NCBI GenBank assembly: GCA_964596345.1
Contig: CAZQSZ010000007.1
Coordinates: 62,001-126,000 of the forward strand
DNA from: CADEDV01 sp964596345
Lineage (GTDB): Bacteria > Bacteroidota > Bacteroidia > Chitinophagales > Chitinophagaceae
DNA length: 64,000 nt
Reading direction: 5' to 3'
In this document: piece by piece, positions 16,565 to 26,062 of the stretch
Numbering within the stretch: position 1 is the stretch's first letter
Layout of the letters: each line of letters opens with the position of its first letter
Notes under the pieces: generated by a model
What the model saw: the letters and a program-made list of their open reading frames with translations, nothing else
What the model was told of the DNA's origin: nothing
The model's database searches: none
Program-made: the position numbers and the translations under genes

Positions 16565-18196
16565 ATGAACCGTTTAACAAAATATTTTCCACTTTATTTC
16601 ATCTTCTCTTTATACTTAATCTCCTGTGCGGGTAAAAAAGACAGTAATAAAAAAGTTTTTCATTATAATGAGCAAACCGGCATAGCTTCTTTAGACCCGG
16701 CTTTTGCCAAGAACCAGTCCATTATGTGGCCGGTGCACCAACTCTACAATACACTGGTGGAAGTGGACAATCAACTGCAGATTGTCCCTTCGCTGGCTAA
16801 AAGCTGGGAGATATCAGCCGACAGGCTTGTTTATACGTTTCGTTTAAGAGATGATGTTTTTTTTCACGACGATGCATGTTTCCCGGATGGAAAGGGCAGG
16901 AAACTGCTGGCAACTGATATAGAATATAGTTTATCCCGGATCATCAATAAAAATATTGCCAGCCCAGGAGCCTGGATATTCAACCGGAAAGTGGATTCAC
17001 TGCAACCTTTTAAAGCCCTTAATGATTCAACCTTTCAGCTAAAACTGGTACGGCCCTATAATCCTGTGCTCGGTATTTTGTCTATGCAGTACTGTTCCAT
17101 TGTTGCTAAGGAAGCCGTGGAAAAATATGGAAATGATTTTCGCAGGCACCCGGTTGGTACAGGTCCATTTCAGTTCGTGGCCTGGGTGGAAGGACAGGCA
17201 TTGGTTCTGACCAAAAACAAAAGCTATTTCGAAAGAGACAGTGCAGGTAACCCGCTGCCCTACCTGGATGGAATAAAAGTAACTTTCTTTGATAGTAAGG
17301 CTACCGAGTTTTTACTGTTCAGGCAAAACAAACTCGAATTTATTAATGATATCGACCCGTCTTTTAAAGACGAAGTGCTTACCAAGAGAGGTGTATTAAA
17401 AAAAGAGTGGGAGGGGGAAATTAAACTGCATACAAGTCCCTATTTGAACACAGAATACCTGGGAATATTGTTTGATTCAACGAATGAGATACTTAAGAAC
17501 TCACCCCTCAGGAGCAGAAAGATCAGGCAGGCGATCAATTATGGTTTTGACAGGAGGAAGATGATATTGTATTTGAGGAATTCTTTAGGTACTGCTGCCG
17601 AATCCGGATTTGTTCCGATGGGACTGCCGTCATTTGATACTGCTGCCGTAAAAGGATATTATTATGACCCTGCAAAAAGCCGCCGCTTGCTGGCAGAAGC
17701 TGGTTTTCCCAATGGTAAAAACTTACCTGTTGTTAAATTGCTGACGGTTCCTATCTATGCCGACATGGCTAATTTTATCGCCAAACAATTAGATGAGGCG
17801 GGTATTCCTGTGCAGGTGGATGTGGTTCAAAAGTCGTTGTTACTGGAAATGACCTCCAATTCAAGAGCTCTATTCTTCAGAGGCAGCTGGATAGCTGATT
17901 ACCCGGATGCGGAGAATTATTTATCTGTTTTCTATTCAAAAAATCCGGCACCACCTAACTATACACGGTATAATAATCCCCGCTTTGATGCCTTGTTTGA
18001 GCAGGCATTAGCTGAAGAAAATGATTCATCACGGCTCCGGCTTTACCAGCAGGCTGACCAGGTGATGATCAATGATGCGCCGATTGTGCCTTTATGGTAT
18101 GATAAAGCTGTGCACCTGGTGCAAACCCATGTAACAGGATTTTATCCGAATGCACTCAACCTGCTTGAGCTGCGGAAGACTCAGTTAGAAAAGTGA
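16565..18196 (+). CDS. ABC-type peptide/nickel solute-binding lipoprotein (SBP family 5)
   Basis: 543 residues with a lipoprotein signal ending YLISC (Cys21). Family-5 features: NEQTGIASLDPAFAKNQ at the start of the mature domain, VHQLYNTLVEVDN, LAKSWEISADRLVYTFRLRDDVFFHDD (the DppA/OppA-like core), and IRQAINYGFDRRKMI in the second lobe. It should bind oligopeptides or a related ligand outside the inner membrane. No permease or ATPase gene is adjacent, so its transporter partner must lie elsewhere. Its start is the first ATG after a short divergent promoter region shared with the M1 peptidase. Confidence 0.88.
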   Translation: MNRLTKYFPLYFIFSLYLISCAGKKDSNKKVFHYNEQTGIASLDPAFAKNQSIMWPVHQLYNTLVEVDNQLQIVPSLAKSWEISADRLVYTFRLRDDVFFHDDACFPDGKGRKLLATDIEYSLSRIINKNIASPGAWIFNRKVDSLQPFKALNDSTFQLKLVRPYNPVLGILSMQYCSIVAKEAVEKYGNDFRRHPVGTGPFQFVAWVEGQALVLTKNKSYFERDSAGNPLPYLDGIKVTFFDSKATEFLLFRQNKLEFINDIDPSFKDEVLTKRGVLKKEWEGEIKLHTSPYLNTEYLGILFDSTNEILKNSPLRSRKIRQAINYGFDRRKMILYLRNSLGTAAESGFVPMGLPSFDTAAVKGYYYDPAKSRRLLAEAGFPNGKNLPVVKLLTVPIYADMANFIAKQLDEAGIPVQVDVVQKSLLLEMTSNSRALFFRGSWIADYPDAENYLSVFYSKNPAPPNYTRYNNPRFDALFEQALAEENDSSRLRLYQQADQVMINDAPIVPLWYDKAVHLVQTHVTGFYPNALNLLELRKTQLEK

Positions 18197-18586
18197 AAAA
18201 ATGAGCACACTACAAGGCCCGCCGTTAGGTATCAGGAGAGTAAAGACAACAGGTATTTTCAACACTCCAAATAGTATTTAAACTGTCTTTTTTCGTAAAA
18301 CCCGTTGTTTCTGATAGTATTTTCCGAATTTATTTTTTGGTGTAATCACTTGAAAAGCAGCCCGGTACTCAGGTGGTGATCGGCTGAAACCCTTGCTGGG
18401 CTTGCATATACCAGATATGGAATATATTTTTGATTTCTCAACCGGTAATAATAATGGTTACTGGTTGGGAATTTGAAAAGAAGAATCCAAATCATCCTCC
18501 GAAAAGCAGTTAAGTAGTTTTACGATAAGCCCTATATCCTTCGATCAGCCCTAACTAGTCCTAATACCTGTCAAAAAATTCGTACC
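18197..18586. other. 390-bp intergenic region with a candidate promoter
   Basis: No coding frame of interest and no strong terminator hairpin is seen. The only clear signal is a promoter-like pair at 18402-18432, which would give the next gene a leader of about 150 nt. Confidence 0.5.
18402..18432 (+). promoter_or_regulatory. Candidate promoter for the T9SS cargo gene
   Basis: TTG (18402-18404), 20 nt, then TATTTTTG (18425-18432): both elements of the Bacteroidota vegetative promoter at standard spacing. Confidence 0.5.
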
Positions 18587-19855
18587 ATGAAAGCGATCTT
18601 TACCCGTCGTGCAAGCGTCCTTATTCTGTCTTTTTTTGTAAGCCTGGTCTTTACAAACAATGTCTCCGCACAGGCACCTATTTACAAATTTCAAAGCCCG
18701 TCATTAGAGTCAGGAACTGCCCTGGCAGTAAACGCTGTCTACAGGTTCCCCAACGTTACTACTGGATTTGATGCATTGGTACAGGTTTCTAATGTGTCTG
18801 CCGGTATCACCCTGCGGAATATAGACAGGACCGCAGATGGTTATGGCGAAGCATTTCAACCAGAATATCGTGTTAGCAGTAATACGAATGGTTATATAGA
18901 TTTTCTGATCACTTTTGTGCAGGCAGGTACTTCCACAGCAGCCAGTCAACCCTTTGTTGATGTATCAGGACTTGATATTGATGGTGATGATGGCACAGCT
19001 CCCAATCACCTGAGGGAGTATAATCGTATCGATATGGGAGGAGGTACTTACTCTTTTAATACGACTGTTAGTCATCTTACTGTTTCTCAAACGGGTACAG
19101 CAGTTACTGGCACAAACATGACTGGAATTTTATGGGGTGCATTGGTTGATACAAGTGCCAAAGAGGTTATGTTCACAGTTACCAATACTAACGTAACATC
19201 TTTTACTTACAGGGTTGGTGCGTTCAATAACAGTTCTAACTCAGGTACCCGTTATGCAAGTTTATATTTCAAGAAATTCTATTATGCGCCTTATCCACTG
19301 GCGATACCCAGCCTGATCAATTTTGAAGGTAACAGGAATGGTAACAATATTGCATTCCAATGGGATTTTTCAACTACGGAAGGCCTGGACCGTTGTATTT
19401 TGGAAAGAGCGGTTGCTCCCGGCACTTATGCAGCTGTTGCCGATTTTTTATACACTGGCGAAAATGCATTCGAAAAACATACAACGTATACCGATAATTC
19501 TGTTTCCAAAGGAAATTATAACTACCGGCTGAAAATGATTGGGAAGAATGGAGAGATCAAATACAGCTCCGTACTTGCCTTCAAAGCCAGTGCAGAAAAT
19601 GATAAGCAGGAACTAAATGTTTATCCATCTGTTATCACCGGCAGCTTTACAGCAAGATTCAATGCTGACAGAAGTGAACCAGCCCAATTGCAGATCGTTG
19701 ATTATTCAGGCAGATCAGTTTACAGCAAACCTGTGACACTGGTGCAGGGGCAGAATAATATTTCAGTAAACGATTTTACTGCTGCCAGCGGAAATTTTGT
19801 GATCGTAGTCAGAAAAGGCGGGAAAATATACAGTCAGAAAATAATTGTACAATAA
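18587..19855 (+). CDS. Secreted protein with type IX secretion C-terminal domain
   Basis: 422 residues with a Sec signal peptide ending NNVSAQA. Mature part: a Thr/Asn/Ser-rich beta domain (30-240) with a calcium-site-like acidic stretch DIDGDDG, a fibronectin-III-like segment (245-330, INFEGNRNGNNIAFQWD), and a type A T9SS sorting domain (345-422: LNVYPSVITGSF, then VDYSGRSVYS and KIYSQKIIV). The protein is therefore expected to cross the outer membrane by the Por machinery and be anchored or released. No enzyme motif was seen. It stands alone, with a 390-bp upstream region holding a likely promoter and a bidirectional terminator at 20020-20046. Confidence 0.85.
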   Translation: MKAIFTRRASVLILSFFVSLVFTNNVSAQAPIYKFQSPSLESGTALAVNAVYRFPNVTTGFDALVQVSNVSAGITLRNIDRTADGYGEAFQPEYRVSSNTNGYIDFLITFVQAGTSTAASQPFVDVSGLDIDGDDGTAPNHLREYNRIDMGGGTYSFNTTVSHLTVSQTGTAVTGTNMTGILWGALVDTSAKEVMFTVTNTNVTSFTYRVGAFNNSSNSGTRYASLYFKKFYYAPYPLAIPSLINFEGNRNGNNIAFQWDFSTTEGLDRCILERAVAPGTYAAVADFLYTGENAFEKHTTYTDNSVSKGNYNYRLKMIGKNGEIKYSSVLAFKASAENDKQELNVYPSVITGSFTARFNADRSEPAQLQIVDYSGRSVYSKPVTLVQGQNNISVNDFTAASGNFVIVVRKGGKIYSQKIIVQ

Positions 19856-20019
19856 GATCATCAGCCATTAACCTTACCTGTGTAAAATGAATCCATATCC
19901 TTATGTCAGCCCGTTTTTAATCCGTGTACAAAATCCTTTACTATGAATGAAACCAATTCCAGAAAAGCCATTCACTTATTAACTAAAACAAATTGCATGA
20001 TCAGAATGGTACCCAAATC

Positions 20020-20046
20020 AAAAGGTGGGAGTTTTTCCCACCTTTT
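20020..20046. terminator. Bidirectional terminator
   Basis: 11-bp stem AAAAGGTGGGA / TCCCACCTTTT with loop GTTTT, between the convergent T9SS cargo and beta-barrel genes. Confidence 0.85.
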
Positions 20047-20072
20047 ACTTTTTTAATTTACGGCCAGCCTTC

Positions 20073-20780
20073 TTACTTCCTGTTTCTCTTTCTTCCAAAA
20101 ACCCCAAACCTTACCCCCGCTTCCGCAACCAGCATATCTGTTTTTGATTCTCTTTCTGTAAAAAAAACATTTCCGTTGTTATCAATATAAGGATCAGTGA
20201 GATATTTTGTATTCGTACCCAGCAGGTAAGATGTTTTCAATGATAAACAAACTTCTTTAGCTTTTCCCAGCGGGATCTCAATGCCAAGTCCCGGCCCCCA
20301 GATAAAGGCCCAATAGCCTTTAGTTGAATTTCCACCTGCATACTGGCTGTTACCAAAAAAAGTTTCCCTTTGTGCATCAACAGAAGAAAAGAACAGATTG
20401 GTTCCGATGGTGCCATCCAAAAACAACTGGACGGGTTTATCATGAGGTACCAGGTCAGCCCGGGCTTTAAAAGCCAGGGAAAAAACATTATTGGATGCAG
20501 TTACCCGGTACCGGTCGAAGAAACCAAACGTATACAGGTCAAAATACTTACTGTCGGAACTGGTGATCAGGAAACCAATTTCACCACCAATACTTACCGG
20601 CATATCGGGGGAAGGCCGGTGCATAATATTCCATCTTATGCCGGCTCCCGTTACCGGGTATGTTGATTTATATTCTCCCTGCGGGAAACTGAGTTGAAAA
20701 CTTACCGTGGAAATAGTTTTTTGTGCCTGTCCGTACATATATGCACCGCTCAAAAGTAAAAGAATAGCAAAACGTCTCAT
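20073..20780 (-). CDS. Outer-membrane beta-barrel protein, unknown role
   Basis: 235 residues with signal peptide ending MYGQAQ. The mature sequence alternates short amphipathic strands (VSFQLSFPQG, GAGIRWNI, VSIGGEIGFLI, VFSLAFKARADL, GPGLGIEIPLG, VCLSLKTSYLLG, LVAEAGVRFGVF) with polar loops, as in 8- to 10-strand outer-membrane barrels. No family more specific is recognised. It is monocistronic, with hairpin terminators on both sides. Confidence 0.72.
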   Translation of the reverse strand: MRRFAILLLLSGAYMYGQAQKTISTVSFQLSFPQGEYKSTYPVTGAGIRWNIMHRPSPDMPVSIGGEIGFLITSSDSKYFDLYTFGFFDRYRVTASNNVFSLAFKARADLVPHDKPVQLFLDGTIGTNLFFSSVDAQRETFFGNSQYAGGNSTKGYWAFIWGPGLGIEIPLGKAKEVCLSLKTSYLLGTNTKYLTDPYIDNNGNVFFTERESKTDMLVAEAGVRFGVFGRKRNRK

Positions 20781-20822
20781 ACTCTTTTTTTACAAAGTAA
20801 GCCAGAAATAATAGAAAAAAAG

Positions 20823-20847
20823 AAGACTGTGATCATTTCACAGTCTT
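20823..20847 (-). terminator. Terminator after msrA
   Basis: 10-bp stem AAGACTGTGA / TCACAGTCTT with a 5-nt loop. On the msrA strand it is followed by a long T-rich run, so it terminates msrA. Confidence 0.85.
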
Positions 20848-20855
20848 TTATATCA

Positions 20856-21551
20856 TCACTCCTTTTTAAGCTTATCCTTAAAAACCTTTCTGAACTTATC
20901 TATTTTAGGCCGGATGACGATTTTACAATAGGGGTTAGTATTTTCATTGTTCTCAAAATACTGCTGGTGATAATTTTCAGCAGGGTAGAATTTTGTGAAC
21001 GCTGTGATCTCTGTAACAATGGGCCGGTCAAAAGCGCCACTTTTGTCTAATTCTGTTTTATATTTTTCCGCTTTCTGTTTTTGTTCTTCATTGTGGTAGA
21101 ATACCCCGCTGCGATACTGGGTTCCCACATCGGCACCCTGGCGGTTCAGCGTGGTGGGGTCATGTGTTTCCCAGAATACTTCCAGCAGTTCATCAAAACT
21201 GATCTTTGCCGGATCATAAACGATCTGCAGGCATTCTGCATGACCGGTTTCACCACTGCATACTTCTTTATAAGTTGGGTTTTCTGTCTGCCCGCCTGTA
21301 TAACCTGATTCTGCACTGATCACTCCATCCAGTTGTTCAAAAATGGCTTCGGTACACCAAAAACATCCGTTGGCGAATGTGGCTGTATCGGTTTTTACAG
21401 GTGAAGAAGAAGTTGCTGAAGCGGTCGTGGTAGCTGCTGTATTGTCCATAGTTAAATTTGTTGAAGAAGATTTTTGAGCACAGGAGAGCAGGGCCCCCAG
21501 GCCGATGAATGCAGTTGTGAAAAACATAGTTATTTCAGGTTTATTTTTCAT
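20856..21551 (-). CDS. msrA: Peptide methionine-(S)-sulfoxide reductase MsrA, lipoprotein form
   Basis: 231 residues. A lipoprotein signal (ALLSC, Cys24) and a Ser/Thr/Ala linker (28-55) precede the MsrA domain with the active-site motif GCFWC (62-66; nucleophile Cys63), SGYTGG, GHAECLQIVYDP and HDPTTLNRQGADVGTQYRS. It reduces methionine S-sulfoxide in oxidised proteins. The signal implies action in the periplasm or at the outer membrane rather than the cytosol. No MsrB domain is fused or adjacent. Confidence 0.93.
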   Translation of the reverse strand: MKNKPEITMFFTTAFIGLGALLSCAQKSSSTNLTMDNTAATTTASATSSSPVKTDTATFANGCFWCTEAIFEQLDGVISAESGYTGGQTENPTYKEVCSGETGHAECLQIVYDPAKISFDELLEVFWETHDPTTLNRQGADVGTQYRSGVFYHNEEQKQKAEKYKTELDKSGAFDRPIVTEITAFTKFYPAENYHQQYFENNENTNPYCKIVIRPKIDKFRKVFKDKLKKE

Positions 21552-21691
21552 CCGTATTATAAATTTCGTGCAATTTAGTAGTACAGCAAGCCGGTGTTTT
21601 GTAAGTTACATCACAATCAGATGGTTTTCGATAAGCATTAACACCTGCAGTATAACAATGCCATCTACGGATGGTTGACTAAAAAAGATCT

Positions 21692-22171
21692 ATGTTCCGG
21701 TTACTTATAACTTGTTTAACAATAATTGCGTTAACAGCCTGTCAAACCACAGCCATGAAAAAAGAGACTGTTTCCACTTACGCCTTCCGCCTGAAACCCG
21801 GGGAAGATCTGAAAGAGGGGATTGAAAAACAGGTAAAGGAGAATCATATCAAAGCCGGCTGGATCGCCACCTGCACCGGAAGCCTGACCGATTATATGCT
21901 CCGGTTTGCCAACCAGCCGGATGGCAGCAGTGGTAGCGGGCATTTTGAAATCGTAAGCCTTGTGGGTACGGTCAGTACCCATGGCTTCCACCTGCATCTT
22001 AGTATAAGTGACAGTACCGGTAAAACCATTGGCGGTCATTTAATGCCGGGTTGCAAGATCTACACAACTGCTGAAATTGTGATACAGTCAACTGACAAAT
22101 ATGAATTTACCCGGGAAAAGGACGGTACTACTCCCTGGGAAGAATTGCAGGTAAAAGAAACGAAAGAGTGA
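21692..22171 (+). CDS. Lipoprotein with PPC/DUF296 domain
   Basis: 159 residues. The body (24-150) is a stand-alone PPC (DUF296) fold: YAFRLKPGEDLKEGIE, AGWIATCTGSLTDYML, HGFHLHLSISD, GGHLMPGCKIYTTAEIVI. Bacterial PPC proteins are small trimeric domains of unclear function, usually cytosolic; in plants the domain accompanies AT-hooks. Here the chain starts with a convincing lipoprotein signal (MFRLLITCLTIIALTAC, Cys17). An ATG at residue 22 could instead give a cytosolic form. It ends 4 bp before the convergent SulP gene. Confidence 0.82.
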   Translation: MFRLLITCLTIIALTACQTTAMKKETVSTYAFRLKPGEDLKEGIEKQVKENHIKAGWIATCTGSLTDYMLRFANQPDGSSGSGHFEIVSLVGTVSTHGFHLHLSISDSTGKTIGGHLMPGCKIYTTAEIVIQSTDKYEFTREKDGTTPWEELQVKETKE

Positions 22172-22175
22172 TGGA

Positions 22176-23705
22176 TCAGTGTATTGCCGTTACATTCACT
22201 TTCTGGATGCCGTCCAGGTGTACTTCGATATGCCGGTCATGCGCCTTGCTTTCAAATTCACTGATGATCTCGAGAATATCATAGTCAATGAAATGACAGT
22301 CGTTCCCATCAATGGTCAATACAGAATATTCGGGTATCTGGTCAAGTGCTTCTTTCAGTTTTACTTTATTTAAGAAAGTAACATTGCTGTTGAGTTTGAT
22401 ATGAAACATTTCTGTTTCATGTATTTTCCGTTTGTTGATCCTGTATTCGGCTTTAAAATTATTTTTGATAATATAAAAAATAGAAAGGATCAATCCCGCT
22501 GTGACACCTACCAGGAGGTCCGTAGCCAGGATGATGATGATGGTAAGAGCGAAAGGAAGAAATTGTTTAGGCCCCAGGCTCCACATATTTTTATACAATT
22601 TGGGTTTGGTCAGGTTGTAACCTGTTACTAAAAGGATAGCAGCCAGTGCAGCGTATGGTATCCTATTCAATGCAAAGGGAATAAAAAGCACCGCCAGCAA
22701 TAAAAACAATCCATGTGTAAAAGCAGACAGCCTAGTTCTTGCACCCGCATCAATGTTCGCTGCACCCCGGACGATCACGGCTGTAATAGGGATTGCACCC
22801 AATAACCCACAGGTTATATTGCCAATACCCTGAGCCGCCAGTTCCCGGTTAACAGGCGTAATGCGGTTATGACGGTCCAGTTTATCAATGGCTTCCACGC
22901 AAAGTAGTGTCTCTAAGGAAGCCAATAATCCAACGATCACACCATCTTTCCAGATTGCTGTGGTGGAAAATAGTTTGGAGAAATCAGGAAAGACGATCTC
23001 TCCGAATATATTGGCAGGTATATTGACAAGCTGTGTTGGCTTTAACGTAAGATCTGTAGTGATCCAGCTGAAAATATAATTGACCGCAATGCCGGCCAGT
23101 ACCGCCACTAAAGGAGCCGGAACAACCCTCCATTTTTTGGCAAAAGGCCGTTGCCACAGTATCATAATTAGTAAGGAAACCACGGTAATGATGATCGTGC
23201 CTCTGCCGATATGCAGATTGAAATTCCGGATATTGCCGGTCACATCTTTGGAAGAGAAAATTTTGATGAAGCCGCTTTGCCAGAAATCAGGCTGGTCGTA
23301 TCCCAGGGCAAAGGGGATTTGTTTAGCGATCAGCATAATACCAATAGCGGCCAGCATTCCTTTGATTACTGCAGATGGAAAGTAGTTGGCAATAACACCC
23401 AGTTTTAATGCACCCAGCAACAATTGGAAAATACCTGCAATGATAACGACCAGCAGGAAAATCCTGTAATCTCCATAAGAAAGAATAGCAGCTGCCAATA
23501 ATGGAGAAAGTCCTGCAGCAGGACCTGATACACCAAATTGCGATTTACTGATCACCGAAACCACCATGCCGCCAATGACACCGGATAGAATACCTGCATA
23601 GAGTGGGGCACCGGAAGCCAGCGCAATACCCAGGCACAGCGGAAGTGCTACAAAAAACACCGATAGTCCTGCCGGAAGGTCATGCCGCAACCAGATGCGG
23701 CGCAT
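22176..23705 (-). CDS. SulP family anion transporter with C-terminal STAS domain
   Basis: 509 residues from ATG 23705 (MRRIWLRHDLPAGLSVFFVALPLCLG). The frame is open to an ATG at 23798, but homologues as I know them begin close to the DLPAG motif. About 11-14 membrane helices (20-390) carry SulP signatures ASGAPLYAGILSG and VSGPAAGLS, followed by a cytosolic STAS domain (about 420-505: VLTIDGNDCHFIDYDILEII). SulP proteins move sulfate, bicarbonate or dicarboxylates; no carbonic anhydrase or sulfur gene is adjacent, so the substrate is undetermined. Confidence 0.88.
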   Translation of the reverse strand: MRRIWLRHDLPAGLSVFFVALPLCLGIALASGAPLYAGILSGVIGGMVVSVISKSQFGVSGPAAGLSPLLAAAILSYGDYRIFLLVVIIAGIFQLLLGALKLGVIANYFPSAVIKGMLAAIGIMLIAKQIPFALGYDQPDFWQSGFIKIFSSKDVTGNIRNFNLHIGRGTIIITVVSLLIMILWQRPFAKKWRVVPAPLVAVLAGIAVNYIFSWITTDLTLKPTQLVNIPANIFGEIVFPDFSKLFSTTAIWKDGVIVGLLASLETLLCVEAIDKLDRHNRITPVNRELAAQGIGNITCGLLGAIPITAVIVRGAANIDAGARTRLSAFTHGLFLLLAVLFIPFALNRIPYAALAAILLVTGYNLTKPKLYKNMWSLGPKQFLPFALTIIIILATDLLVGVTAGLILSIFYIIKNNFKAEYRINKRKIHETEMFHIKLNSNVTFLNKVKLKEALDQIPEYSVLTIDGNDCHFIDYDILEIISEFESKAHDRHIEVHLDGIQKVNVTAIH

Positions 23706-23876
23706 ATATCGCAATCTCCGTTTCAAATGAACTGATTTGCCGGAAGGTAAAAAAAAATAACCGGGTGCAGAATGACTTAAGGCCTGTGGTAAAAACATTA
23801 TAACCCTGTATCTGCTGAAACCGTTAATAGGCCTAAATTTGCTGGCTTAATAAAATGACCCATGTGGTGAAGAATA

Positions 23877-25988
23877 ATGAAGTTATATCCTGAATCGGCC
23901 AATATACAGTTAGAGTTTAATAAGGTGAAAGACCTGCTGGCGAATTATTGCCAGACGGAGCATGCTCATACCAAAGCAGCCAACTTGCGCATCCATACCC
24001 GGAAAGAATTCATTGATACAGAGCTTCGGCAAAGCCACGAATACCGTCAACTGGTCACTAACAGTGTTTATTTTCCCAACGATTATATCTTAAACCTTGC
24101 TAAAGAATTAAAGCTATTGTCCATCCCGGGTGCTGTATTGGTGGGGGAGCAACTGTTGCAGGTCCGTAAACTAGCCGAGAGCATCGAAAAAATATTCCGC
24201 TGGTTTGACAGTGAAAGAAGACAGGCGTACAATTCCATGGCGAAGGTTATTGAAAATACGTACTATGAAAAAGTGATCATCGAAATGATTGATGAGGTGC
24301 TGGATGATTACGGGCAGGTAAAAGATAATGCATCCGAAGACCTGAAGAATATCCGGATGAGCCTTTACCGGAAGCGGAATGAGCTCCGCCGGGTGTTTGA
24401 AAAGATCATCTCCAAACTGAATAAGCAGGGCTACCTCGCCGATATTGAAGAAAGTTTTATGAGCGGCCGCCGGGTGGTGGCTGTTTTTGCAGAACAGAAA
24501 AGAACCGTGAAAGGAATTTTGCATGGAGAAAGTGACAGCCGCAAAACTGCTTTTGTGGAACCCGAGGAAACGATTGAGCTCAATAACCAGGTACATGAAC
24601 TGGAGAATGATGAACGAAAGGAAGTGTATCGCATCCTGCGTGAACTGACCGGGAAACTAGCTGTGTATGCGGCATTGCTGTCGACTTATCACAGTATTGT
24701 GGGGGAATATGATTTTATCAGGGCCAAAGCTAAACTGGCGGCTGATATTCGGGGTGAGTTCCCGGTGGTGCATGATAAGGCCGGTATTCACCTGGTGAAT
24801 GCGTACCATCCTTTATTGTATCTCTACAACCAGCGCAGCAATAAGCCCACCATACCAGTAACGCTAACCCTGGACGATAATAAACGGATACTGGTTATCA
24901 GCGGGCCTAATGCGGGTGGGAAAACAGTTACCATGAAAACAGTGGGCTTACTGCAGATGATGGTGCAGAGTGGACTGCTGGTGCCGGTGCATCCTTCTTC
25001 GCAGTTTGGTATTTTCAAACAACTGATGATCCATATTGGTGATACGCAGAGCCTGGAATTTGAGTTGAGTACTTACAGCAGCCATCTTATTCACATGAAA
25101 CATTTCATGGAAAATGCGAATGGCAGAACCTTGTTCTTTATTGATGAACTGGGAAGCGGCAGTGACCCTAATCTTGGTGGCGCTTTTGCAGAAGTGATTA
25201 TGCAGGAACTGGCCCGCAAACATGCGATGGGTATTGTGACGACACATTACCTGAACCTGAAAGTGATGGCAGGTAAAACAGCCGGTATCCTGAACGGGGC
25301 GATGGCTTTTGATGAAAAGAACCTGCAGCCACAATACAAGCTGATTGTTGGGAAGCCCGGAAGTTCCTATACATTTTCCATTGCAGAAAGGATTGGCCTG
25401 GATAAATCACTCATCAAAAAAGCGAAAGAACTGGTAGATGAAGACCAGTTCCGGCTGGATAAATTACTGAACCGTACGGAGCAGGACCTGCGTGACCTGG
25501 AAAAGAAAGAAACAGAACTGAACAAAACGATCAGAGAGAATGAACGGTTGAAAAAGGAAATGCAGCAGGTGATGGATAAGGAACGGCATCGCCAGCAGGT
25601 GGAAGTATTGAAAGAGCAGAACCGGGTATCCGAAGAAAAGATCGCTTACCTGAAGGATATGGAACGGAAGCTGAAACAGCTTCTGGTCGAATGGCGCAAA
25701 GAAGAGAATAAAAATAAAGTGATCAAACAAATGGAAGGATTGCTGTTCAAAAAGAACGAGCAGAAAGTGGTGAGCAAGATGCAGAAAAAGATTGATTCAA
25801 AATTTGCAGAAGTGGGGGGAGATATTAAAATAGGCGATAAAGTAAAAATGAAAAAGAATCACCAGGTGGGAGAAGTGATAGGACTGAGAGGGAAGAGGGC
25901 CGTGGTGAAAATCGGTATGCTGCCGATGCAGGTGGATATGAAGGACCTGGTGGTGGTGAAGGAGAAAGAAAGTGAACCGGGTAAATAG
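23877..25988 (+). CDS. MutS2-like ATPase lacking an Smr domain
   Basis: 703 residues. Order: helical core domain (1-310) with the clamp-like segment; MutS ATPase domain with Walker A GPNAGGKT (343-350), Walker B LFFIDELGSGSDP (about 420), and the dimerisation motif TTHYLNLK; a long charged coiled coil (about 520-640); and a small C-terminal KOW-like domain (IKIGDKVKMKKNHQVGEVIG). It has no N-terminal mismatch-recognition domain, which assigns it to the MutS2 line, and no C-terminal Smr nuclease domain, so it is about 80-100 residues shorter than typical MutS2. MutS2 proteins act in recombination suppression or rescue of collided ribosomes. A perfect TAAATTTG -7 box lies at 23834-23841. Confidence 0.87.
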   Translation: MKLYPESANIQLEFNKVKDLLANYCQTEHAHTKAANLRIHTRKEFIDTELRQSHEYRQLVTNSVYFPNDYILNLAKELKLLSIPGAVLVGEQLLQVRKLAESIEKIFRWFDSERRQAYNSMAKVIENTYYEKVIIEMIDEVLDDYGQVKDNASEDLKNIRMSLYRKRNELRRVFEKIISKLNKQGYLADIEESFMSGRRVVAVFAEQKRTVKGILHGESDSRKTAFVEPEETIELNNQVHELENDERKEVYRILRELTGKLAVYAALLSTYHSIVGEYDFIRAKAKLAADIRGEFPVVHDKAGIHLVNAYHPLLYLYNQRSNKPTIPVTLTLDDNKRILVISGPNAGGKTVTMKTVGLLQMMVQSGLLVPVHPSSQFGIFKQLMIHIGDTQSLEFELSTYSSHLIHMKHFMENANGRTLFFIDELGSGSDPNLGGAFAEVIMQELARKHAMGIVTTHYLNLKVMAGKTAGILNGAMAFDEKNLQPQYKLIVGKPGSSYTFSIAERIGLDKSLIKKAKELVDEDQFRLDKLLNRTEQDLRDLEKKETELNKTIRENERLKKEMQQVMDKERHRQQVEVLKEQNRVSEEKIAYLKDMERKLKQLLVEWRKEENKNKVIKQMEGLLFKKNEQKVVSKMQKKIDSKFAEVGGDIKIGDKVKMKKNHQVGEVIGLRGKRAVVKIGMLPMQVDMKDLVVVKEKESEPGK

Positions 25989-26017
25989 ATTTTTTGTTTG
26001 AAGCCGGACAATAAAAA

Positions 26018-26041
26018 AGCGAAACCTTACGGGGTTTCGCT
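26018..26041 (-). terminator. Terminator after the CBS-domain gene
   Basis: 9-bp stem AGCGAAACC / GGTTTCGCT; on the minus strand it is followed by a T run. Confidence 0.8.
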
Positions 26042-26062
26042 GGTATTTAATGAGTATGTAAG

